Assembly: GCF_018343535.1 (NCBI RefSeq)
Contig: NZ_JAGYPF010000001.1
Location: forward strand, 806,001 to 870,000
Direction of reading: 5' to 3'
Source of the DNA: Neobacillus rhizophilus
Lineage (GTDB): Bacteria; Bacillota; Bacilli; Bacillales; Cytobacillaceae
Length of the DNA stretch: 64,000 nt
Shown here: positions 55,465 through 62,110 of the stretch, piece after piece
Position numbering within the stretch: position 1 is the first letter of the stretch
How the letters are laid out: each line of letters begins with the position of its first letter
Program-made: the position numbers and the translations under genes
The notes under the pieces: generated by a model
What the model saw: only the letters and a program-made list of their open reading frames with translations
What the model was told of the DNA's origin: nothing
The model's database searches: none

Positions 55465-55753
55465 TTCATACACCTCTTTTAGTGTTTTTTTAATAAATCC
55501 CTTGCACCCAAATTCTCATTGCGTCACCAATAAAGCGCTTACATGTTTCTAAAACCCAATTTGTACATTTTATTAACATGTTTATGTTTTAATTCTGTAA
55601 ATTTTTTCTATTTCCTCTATTTTAGTTTAAATTTTCTAAAATTAAATTGTTTTGAACAAAACTAGTTCAATTGCCCTAATATCATGAATTTCTCGTTTAG
55701 GAAATAGCCCCGATGTCCATAACATTACAGTATGAATAAATTGGAGGCAGCTT
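55465..55753. other. intergenic spacer, nothing further recognised
   Basis: AT-rich spacer between divergent genes. It should hold the promoters of the 39-codon gene and the DUF421 gene. GGAGG at 55742-55746 serves the latter. Confidence 0.45.
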
Positions 55754-56428
55754 ATGAGTTACGTGGATATTATCTTTGAATTGGTAATTGGATATATTGC
55801 CCTTTTTATTACTGTAAAATTTTTAGGAAAAACCCAATTAAGTCAAATTACTCCATTCGATTTTATTTCAGCATTAGTCCTAGGTGATTTATTAAGTAGT
55901 GCGGTCTTTGATGATGGTGCCGGCATTTTGAAAGTCCTTCTAGCTATTGGTGTGTGGGGGTTCCTTATTTATATTACAGAGTTGCTTACACAGAAATCGC
56001 GGAAATTACGCTTGTTTTTTGAGGGTAAGCCTTCGATGATTATTAACAGAGGGAAGATTGACTGGAGAGAAATGAAAAAGAACCGGTTGGATTTGGATCA
56101 ATTAAAGCAGTTCCTGCGTTCCAAAGACGTTTTTTCTCTCGAAGAGGTAGAGTATGCCATTTATGAAAACAGCGGCGGAATTAGTATTCTGAAGAAGCCA
56201 GAGGCGGATACTCCAACATGCAAGGATTTAAAAATCAAAGCGGAACAGAAAACAATTCCACTTACCATTATCAGTGACGGCGAAATTTTAGAAGAGAACC
56301 TTAAACAAGCCGGGTTAGATGAGAATTGGCTTTATAAGGAGTTGGATAAAGGCGGGGTTAAAAATCCCAAGGAAGTTTGTTACGCTGAATGGCAAACTGG
56401 GAAGTCTCTTTATTTGCAAAAATATTGA
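55754..56428 (+). CDS. DUF421 (YetF-type) membrane protein
   Basis: A 224-aa protein with three N-terminal membrane helices, FLGKTQLSQITPFDFISALV between the first two, and a cytosolic C-terminal part. The core GKPSMIINRGKIDWREMKKN and the segment DVFSLEEVEYAIYENSGGIS are characteristic of DUF421/YetF proteins, several of which are encoded in spore formers. GGAGG lies 6 bases before the ATG. Single gene with terminator. Molecular function not known. Confidence 0.92.
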   Translation: MSYVDIIFELVIGYIALFITVKFLGKTQLSQITPFDFISALVLGDLLSSAVFDDGAGILKVLLAIGVWGFLIYITELLTQKSRKLRLFFEGKPSMIINRGKIDWREMKKNRLDLDQLKQFLRSKDVFSLEEVEYAIYENSGGISILKKPEADTPTCKDLKIKAEQKTIPLTIISDGEILEENLKQAGLDENWLYKELDKGGVKNPKEVCYAEWQTGKSLYLQKY

Positions 56429-56451
56429 ATTTATCCAGAGAACGTAAAATG

Positions 56452-56480
56452 AAAGAAGGACCTCTAGGGGTCCTTTACAT
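56452..56480 (+). terminator. terminator of the DUF421 gene
   Basis: AAGGACC / GGTCCTT stem with a 6-base loop, then TTTACAT. Confidence 0.82.
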
Positions 56481-56559
56481 ATATTTATCGCAAATTATAA
56501 TTTTGTTTTCTTAAATACTAAAACGCGTTTAAGCATTAAAGCATAATGCTAAAAAAATA

Positions 56560-56853
56560 TTAAAATTCAAAATCAACGACAATGATGTCTTCGACCCCAA
56601 TTTCCTGTAAATAGGCGAAAACCTCTTGGTGTGCCGGATGTGGTCCATAGTTTTCCAAGGACGTTCTGTCCTCAAATCGGACCGTTAATCCAATTTCAAA
56701 ACCTTTGCTCCTATTTGAAAAATTGATTCCTTGCTGTATATCCATAATACCGGGGATTACTTCTTTTAGCAGCAGGGTCCGGCTAATTGTCTCTTGCTTT
56801 TGTTCTATAGTTGTCTTTGGTGAGAATTTCAGTAAAACAATGTGTTCTACCAT
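56560..56853 (-). CDS. Dabb-domain (stress-responsive A/B barrel) protein
   Basis: A 97-aa dimeric alpha+beta barrel protein. It starts MVEHIVLLKFSPKTTIEQKQ. The middle has IQQGINFSNRSKGFEIGLTV and the family mark YGPHPAHQEVFAYL. Its ATG overlaps the last base of the stop codon of the upstream FAD monooxygenase gene, so both act together. Dabb proteins in such settings work as cyclases, decarboxylases or cofactor-free oxygenases; which applies is unknown. Confidence 0.9.
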   Translation of the reverse strand: MVEHIVLLKFSPKTTIEQKQETISRTLLLKEVIPGIMDIQQGINFSNRSKGFEIGLTVRFEDRTSLENYGPHPAHQEVFAYLQEIGVEDIIVVDFEF

Positions 56854-58115
56854 TACCGTTTCCCCGCCTTGCTGTTTAATTTTTCGCGATCAAAACCGGC
56901 AATTTGCTTGTATTGATTGGCGATATCCTGTAATTCCTGCTGGGAAATGACATCATCTAAATTGGCAAAACCGTTAGGTGCGCGGTCTTCGACGATTTGC
57001 ATGACCATTTCAGGCCCATTTTTCCGGTTTGCCATAACAATGTTGGCAGTTGGTTCTATTCTGGCTTCTTCATATGCCTTCAATGCCTGTTCTGCAGTCA
57101 GGTCTGCTAAAATGGCCTCTCCTAGGGCATCTGCATCCAAAATCGCTTGTGAAGCACCATTTGAGCCGATTGGGTACATAGGATGGGCTGCATCTCCAAG
57201 CAACGTGATACGTCCGAAGGTCCAAGCCGGAAGCGGGTCACGGTCAACCATTGGGAACTCATACACTGCATCTGTTTCCTCGATTAGCTGCGGAACATTC
57301 AGCCAGCCAAAATCCCATGCTGCAAACTGCGGAGCAAATTTTTCCTTATCAATTTTTTTATTCCAGTCGGCACGGTCAGGCATTTCATCTTCAATCGCCA
57401 ATTCTGCAATCCAGTTAACCAAAGAGCGCCCTTTTGCTGCGGTTTCCGGACAAACTGGATAGGCGACAAACTTTTGATCTTGGTAACCCGCCATGATCAT
57501 TGATCTTCCGGTCAAAAATGGATCAGCTTCGGTAATTCCACGCCATAAGATCCGGCCGCTGAATTTTGGCAGACCTTCATTTGGATAAAACGTTTTTCGG
57601 ACAACCGAGTGGATGCCATCGGCGGCAATCATCAAGTCCGCATTGTAAGAGCCAAGAGACTCTCCTGTTTTTCGATTGATGAACCTAGCCGTCACCGTGT
57701 CTCCTGTCTGTTCAAACGATTGCAAATGATGTCCGGTTAAAACTGAATCCTCCCCTAATTTTTGAATGACAGCATTTAACAGCAGCATTTGCAGGCGTCC
57801 GCGATGAATCGAATATTGCGGCCAATGATAGCCGGCAGCTTTACCACGTGGTTCCTGCCAAATTTTCTTGCCGAATTTGTTAACATACATGAGTTCAGCC
57901 GTTGGCAGGCCAGTTTTTTCAAGTTCATCTGCGAGGCCGAGCTCGGTGAGGACCCTGACAGCATGTGGTAGAAGGTTAATCCCCACTCCCAGCGCTCTTA
58001 TCGTTTCTACACTCTCGAAAACGCGGACAGACACTCCGGCTTGATTAAGTTTAAGTGCCGTTACAAGGCCGCCGATTCCGCCGCCGACAATGAGTGCGGT
58101 TTTTATCTCTGACAT
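56853..58115 (-). CDS. FAD-dependent aromatic-ring-type monooxygenase
   Basis: A 420-aa class A flavoprotein hydroxylase of the salicylate-hydroxylase/PhzS type. The Rossmann motif ALIVGGGIGGLVTALKLNQA is at residues 7-26. The ADGIHSVVR stretch (DG motif) is near 170. GDAAHPMYPIGSNGASQAI binds the FAD ribityl near 300. ATG 58115 has GGAGGG upstream; an in-frame reading to 58193 lacks such a site. Cotranscribed with the Dabb gene. Substrate likely an aromatic or polyketide-like compound; not determined. Confidence 0.92.
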   Translation of the reverse strand: MSEIKTALIVGGGIGGLVTALKLNQAGVSVRVFESVETIRALGVGINLLPHAVRVLTELGLADELEKTGLPTAELMYVNKFGKKIWQEPRGKAAGYHWPQYSIHRGRLQMLLLNAVIQKLGEDSVLTGHHLQSFEQTGDTVTARFINRKTGESLGSYNADLMIAADGIHSVVRKTFYPNEGLPKFSGRILWRGITEADPFLTGRSMIMAGYQDQKFVAYPVCPETAAKGRSLVNWIAELAIEDEMPDRADWNKKIDKEKFAPQFAAWDFGWLNVPQLIEETDAVYEFPMVDRDPLPAWTFGRITLLGDAAHPMYPIGSNGASQAILDADALGEAILADLTAEQALKAYEEARIEPTANIVMANRKNGPEMVMQIVEDRAPNGFANLDDVISQQELQDIANQYKQIAGFDREKLNSKAGKR

Positions 58116-58216
58116 TGCGTTCCCTCCTATAAAAAATACTGCTTTAGTATTTTGATATTTCTTAATTATTGCAACAAAATAAAAATATATCAATATATTT
58201 GTTCACCCTGCCATTT

Positions 58217-58242
58217 TAAAAAAAGACCCACTTAATAGTGGG
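58217..58242 (-). terminator. terminator of the ABM gene
   Basis: CCCACT / AGTGGG stem with a TAAT loop and seven U on the minus strand, 12 bases past the stop. Confidence 0.9.
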
Positions 58243-58253
58243 CCTGCAAATGA

Positions 58254-58541
58254 TTATATTAATACTTTATAAATATTCATTTCTGTACTTTCTCGTCGTT
58301 TCCTAAGTTCTGGCACAATTCTCCGAACGTGTTCACTATTATCGTGCTGTCTCAGAGCTTCTTCATCTTCCCATTCTTCAATTGTAGCGAAAATGGTCGG
58401 ATCGTTGATATCACCATGAAGCGTATACATGAAACAGCCTTTTTCTTTTCTCGATTCGGTAATCACTTCACTCGCCAATTTAAGATATTCCTCAACGTTT
58501 ACATCCGGTTTTAATTTAGATTTGCACACAACCCTAATCAT
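58254..58541 (-). CDS. antibiotic-biosynthesis-monooxygenase (ABM) domain protein
   Basis: A 95-aa ferredoxin-like dimeric barrel of the YgiN/quinol-monooxygenase type. It starts MIRVVCKSKLKPDVNVEEYL. KEKGCFMYTLHGDINDPTIF and IEEWEDEEALRQHDNSEHV are the usual family pattern. It lies just upstream of the FAD monooxygenase but has its own terminator. Together with the Dabb protein it suggests quinone or aromatic turnover in this cluster, which is inference. Confidence 0.9.
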   Translation of the reverse strand: MIRVVCKSKLKPDVNVEEYLKLASEVITESRKEKGCFMYTLHGDINDPTIFATIEEWEDEEALRQHDNSEHVRRIVPELRKRRESTEMNIYKVLI

Positions 58542-58709
58542 GCTATTTGCTCCTTTTTTATAAAATTTTTTTACGAATTTCCATCCTCAATATAACAATA
58601 CTAGCACTATTATAAAAATAAAAGTTATCGACTAATTTTGGATACTTTTATAAATATTTTAGGTAGATAAAAACCCGGCAGTTTCTTCCCGCCGCGTTTA
58701 CTCAGATAA

Positions 58710-59018
58710 TTAATTTTGTTGATAACTTACTGCTTGTTGCCCCATTTGAATCCATGATTCTTCAAAACTATTTCTTGGAACAGATTTATACGGCTGTTCC
58801 GCTAATGGATCTTTGAGATAAACATTATTTTCGTCATAGCCTACTAATAAAACACTATGCTCTCTATAGGTAATTTGTACTTTCCCTGATGCTGTATTCC
58901 AAGTCGAATATTCACTTTGAGGGAGAGAGGCAAATCTCGAATTGGTAATAACCCATACAGGGGACCCATTGTTAAGCATATAATAAACAGAGTCAATACC
59001 CTGTCCTGTTAAATCTCG
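58710..59018 (-). pseudogene. C-terminal fragment of a C39-like (YvpB-type) peptidase
   Basis: About 100 codons without a proper start: RDLTGQGIDSVYYMLNNGSP, VWVITNSRF, then YREHSVLLVGYDENNVYLKD and DPLAEQPYKSV. The catalytic His is in EHSVLLVGYD and the Asp in YLKDPLAE, but the N-terminal Cys part is missing. An in-frame stop at 59019-59021 and the neighbouring terminator mark the break. An ATG at 58979 could start an 89-aa product, which should be inactive. Confidence 0.75.
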
Positions 59019-59024
59019 TTATAT

Positions 59025-59052
59025 AAAAAAGAGGGGGATTACCCCCTCTTAT
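59025..59052. terminator. bidirectional terminator of the second TauE/SafE gene
   Basis: AAGAGGGGG / CCCCCTCTT, 9-bp perfect stem with an ATTA loop, 4 bases after the stop at 59056. Confidence 0.93.
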
Positions 59053-59055
59053 CCA

Positions 59056-59844
59056 TTAGGCCCCCATTTTTAGCATGACAAGCATGTAAACTGATGAAAG
59101 GATGGTGATGATGGCGATGGCCATTTTTAATTGGTGAATAGGCACCTTCGTAGCGAAGCGGGCGCCTGTTACAATCCCGACAATTGTCCCTATTAGACTA
59201 GCGATTATTAACGAGGGTGTATTTAGCGTACTTGCATGGGCAAAATATCCGAAAATAGACGGAATGGCAATGACGACGGAGTTTAGCAGGCTCACTCCTA
59301 CTGCCACCCTAATATTGATCCCAAGACTTGCTAATAACGGCACTAGTAAAATAGGACCGCCTGCTCCTGTTAATGAGCAAATGGCAGATGTAATGAAACC
59401 GAGCAAAACAACCATTAATGAATGATCAAGAATTTTCGAATGGCTATTGCCATTTAGTGCATTTGTGTTTTTTTTATTTTTCTTCAATAAGATGGATAAG
59501 CCTGCAAACAAGACGAAAATATAAAGAAGGAGTTTTGCCAGGAAATCCGAAATCATCACATTAATTTGCACACCCAAAAAGGCACCGGGAAGACTGCCAA
59601 TACTCAAGTAAAGTGCCAATTTTAAATCCATGTTTTTGGATTTCCAATAGGAATAGGCACCGATGATGCCTGAGACTGAAAAGGATAAGAAGCTAAGTGC
59701 AAGGGAATCATGCACGGGCATGTTTAAAACACCTACATAAATCAAAGGCAGGAGAAAACCAGAAATCCCCGACAACCCTAATAAAATTCCGATAATTAAA
59801 TTGGAACCTATTACAAAACTCAATAAAAATAAATTAGCGAACAT
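59056..59844 (-). CDS. TauE/SafE (TSUP) family transporter, second copy
   Basis: A 262-aa membrane protein with about eight helices. The two family motifs are GLSGISGFLLPLIYVGVL (residues 23-40) and LTGAGGPILLVPLLASLG near 165. GAGGTCG lies before the ATG. It is not closely similar to the 38 kb protein. Substrate, probably a sulfur anion or organic acid, is unknown. A palindrome lies in its leader. Confidence 0.9.
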   Translation of the reverse strand: MFANLFLLSFVIGSNLIIGILLGLSGISGFLLPLIYVGVLNMPVHDSLALSFLSFSVSGIIGAYSYWKSKNMDLKLALYLSIGSLPGAFLGVQINVMISDFLAKLLLYIFVLFAGLSILLKKNKKNTNALNGNSHSKILDHSLMVVLLGFITSAICSLTGAGGPILLVPLLASLGINIRVAVGVSLLNSVVIAIPSIFGYFAHASTLNTPSLIIASLIGTIVGIVTGARFATKVPIHQLKMAIAIITILSSVYMLVMLKMGA

Positions 59845-59861
59845 ATTTGCGACCTCAATTC

Positions 59862-59881
59862 CGCCAATATTCCATTTGGCG
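59862..59881. promoter_or_regulatory. palindrome in the leader of the second TauE/SafE gene
   Basis: CGCCAA (59862-59867) and TTGGCG (59876-59881) are separated by 8 bases, 18-37 bases before the start codon. It is a possible repressor site or leader hairpin near the ribosome site. Confidence 0.4.
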
Positions 59882-60092
59882 AAAAATTAAATATTGCACT
59901 AATGGAAAGTTCCTTTAGAGCCTGCTTGCTTTCATATTTTATTTTTCTTCATCGAGAGTAAGAACTTTTCTGTTTTCATTAATATTTTACCATTAACCAA
60001 AACATTCGTAACTTAGTTACTGTTTACCTATTCGATTAGCTTGTTTAATTATGTGTATTCTGGGGATGGGAGATTAAAAAGCCAATAATAAT

Positions 60093-60137
60093 GGGGACGT
60101 TTCTCGTGCATCAATTTGATGCATGAGAAACGTCCCC
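60093..60137. repeat. REP-like palindrome, copy 1
   Basis: A 45-base near-perfect palindrome with 21-base arms (60093-60113 and 60117-60137), a 3-base centre ATT and one G-T pair. It begins GGGGACGTTTCTC and has ATGCATCA-type sequence at the centre. Closely related to 62032-62082. It lies 6 bases after the LysM/NlpC gene stop. Confidence 0.85.
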
Positions 60138-60142
60138 GCGCC

Positions 60143-61987
60143 TCAATATACTCTTTTAGCACCGACATAATATTTCCCCCAATATCCACTATCTAATGGT
60201 TGAATAGCAATCCCATTGGAGCTGGTCGCAGAAATAAATTGGTTGTCCCCTAAGTAAAAACCTACATGTGAAATGGTTCCAGGTGTGTTAACAGCGAAGA
60301 AAACCAAATCTCCAGGCTGTAAATGAGACCGGTCAATGGGTGTCCCTGTTTTAAAAAGTCCTTCAGAAGTATTGCGGGACATGTTTACACCATGCTGATT
60401 GAACATGTAATAGACAAATCCCGAACAATCAAAGCCATTAGGGGTCACACCACCCCACTTGTAAGGAACACCGCGATATTTAGCTGTGTCCGTGACTAAT
60501 TCTTTCTTAATAACCGCGTGGTTAATGGCGGTATTTGTTGCTTCATTGATTGTCCCTGTCACAGGAAGACTGTAATCTGCCTGAAAGGTTTTGATCGCCT
60601 GTGTTGTTGTGGCATCATAGCTTCCAGTCATAGTTGGGACGGTATAGTAGCCGAGTATCTGTAGATTCTTTTGAATCGTTGCCAAATCGATACCGGGAGC
60701 TGCAGATGGCCCGGGTAGAGCAGGATCAGGCGCCGTCACTGCACCGCCTCTTCCAGTGTCCTTGGCTGCCGATGCCATCTGAACAGTTAGTAATTGGCCA
60801 ACATGGAGATTATCGCTCGTTAATTGATTGGCTTGTTTTAATTGATTGACTGTAAGATTGTACCGCTTTGCAATCGAAAATAAAGTATCCCCTGGTACTA
60901 CAGTATACGTTGTTTCCTCGAGATTGGAGGAAGCAGTTGGTTCCGTTGAAACTGTTGGGGCTGTAACACCCGCTTGCCCATTTGGAATGATTAGAGTCTG
61001 ACCGATGTGTAGCAAATCATTTGGCAATTTATTGGCTATTCGCAATGTATCTAAACTTACTGTAAATTTCGCAGAAATTCCCCATAAAGTGTCTCCTGCG
61101 GCAACGGTATATTGAACATTCGCTGGTTCCTGCGATGGTACTGATTCAAGGGGACGTTCGGATACAGGCTTTTGAACTTCATTAGCAGTTTGGGGGATCG
61201 ATAAAATTTGTCCAACTCTGAGGAAATCGGATGTTAATTGATTGGTGCTTTTTAGCACTTCAACCGTCGTACCAAACCGTTTTGCAATAACAGACAAACT
61301 GTCACCCGAAACAACCGTATATGTTGAAATAGTTGGGTTTTGGGGTGGTGCCTGAATTACCTCTTGGGCCTGCCCAATTGTCGGTCCGCTACCTATTAAG
61401 ACGGGAATAATTAGTGTTTGCCCAAGAAATGTGGCATCACTGTTTAGATTATTTGCCAGCTTGATACCCTCAACTGTCGTTCCATATTTTTTGGCAAGAA
61501 CAGTTAAATAATCCCCTGTACCTACTGTGTGAAATGCCTTCGGGATGATTAAAAGCTGATTTACACTCAAACTATCAGTAGTCAGGTGGTTTGCTCTCTT
61601 GATATTATCAACAGTCGTTCCAAACTTAACGGATAATCCCCATAGAGTATCTCCGGCTGAAACGTGATAATAGATAGAGTCTGCGTGCGCCATCTGTGAA
61701 GGATTGTTTCCGTTGGAATCCTCCGCATATGCTGTTGAATGATGTGTCAGCGGAATCGAGGCTGCTGCCACTCCTCCAAGAATGACCTTAATCACTGTTA
61801 CTTTTAAATAAGGGTACCGATCCTTTAAAAGCTGTTTAGCCAACGAAGTAATATCTTTCCTATCCCTCTGAATTGCCCCCAATTCACCTGCAAACTCCGT
61901 TAATTGGCTATCAAGATGGACAATCAATTCATACTCATCTCGACTAGAAGCCAGTCTTCTTAATTCATATCTTAGAAAATTCTCCAT
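60143..61987 (-). CDS. LysM x5 - PG-binding - NlpC/P60 cell-wall hydrolase
   Basis: A 614-aa exported endopeptidase. Residues 1-60 form an unusual N-terminal region; residues 62-87 are a hydrophobic segment ending AYA-ED, a possible cleavage site. LysM repeats lie at about 105-149, 153-195, 222-265, 292-335 and 360-402. A PG_binding_1 domain follows at 434-488 (IQKNLQILGYYTV). The NlpC/P60 domain (about 500-610) has Cys521 in GFDCSGFVYYMF and His574 in TISHVGFYLGD. AAAGGAG precedes the ATG. It should cut peptidoglycan stem peptides. It diverges from a paralogue that shares its N-terminus. Confidence 0.93.
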   Translation of the reverse strand: MENFLRYELRRLASSRDEYELIVHLDSQLTEFAGELGAIQRDRKDITSLAKQLLKDRYPYLKVTVIKVILGGVAAASIPLTHHSTAYAEDSNGNNPSQMAHADSIYYHVSAGDTLWGLSVKFGTTVDNIKRANHLTTDSLSVNQLLIIPKAFHTVGTGDYLTVLAKKYGTTVEGIKLANNLNSDATFLGQTLIIPVLIGSGPTIGQAQEVIQAPPQNPTISTYTVVSGDSLSVIAKRFGTTVEVLKSTNQLTSDFLRVGQILSIPQTANEVQKPVSERPLESVPSQEPANVQYTVAAGDTLWGISAKFTVSLDTLRIANKLPNDLLHIGQTLIIPNGQAGVTAPTVSTEPTASSNLEETTYTVVPGDTLFSIAKRYNLTVNQLKQANQLTSDNLHVGQLLTVQMASAAKDTGRGGAVTAPDPALPGPSAAPGIDLATIQKNLQILGYYTVPTMTGSYDATTTQAIKTFQADYSLPVTGTINEATNTAINHAVIKKELVTDTAKYRGVPYKWGGVTPNGFDCSGFVYYMFNQHGVNMSRNTSEGLFKTGTPIDRSHLQPGDLVFFAVNTPGTISHVGFYLGDNQFISATSSNGIAIQPLDSGYWGKYYVGAKRVY

Positions 61988-62031
61988 GCGTTATAAATCT
62001 CCTTTGCCTTAAATCTTTATTTAAGGTGAGG

Positions 62032-62082
62032 CATGGGGACGGTTCTTATGCATCAAAATGATGCATAAGAACCGTCCTCATG
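62032..62082. repeat. REP-like palindrome, copy 2
   Basis: A 51-base palindrome with 24-base arms (62032-62055 and 62059-62082), one G-T pair and an AAA centre. The core is GGACGGTTCTTATGCATCA. It lies between the divergent LysM genes, 28 bases before the start at 62111. Confidence 0.88.
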
Positions 62083-62110
62083 TTTCATTTTATTAAATGG
62101 AGGTGGTTAA

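Noticed and set aside
60093-60137. Intrinsic terminator of the LysM/NlpC gene
   Set aside because: It has no U-run, and its close similarity to the palindrome at 62032 fits a dispersed repeat better, though it may still stop transcription partly.
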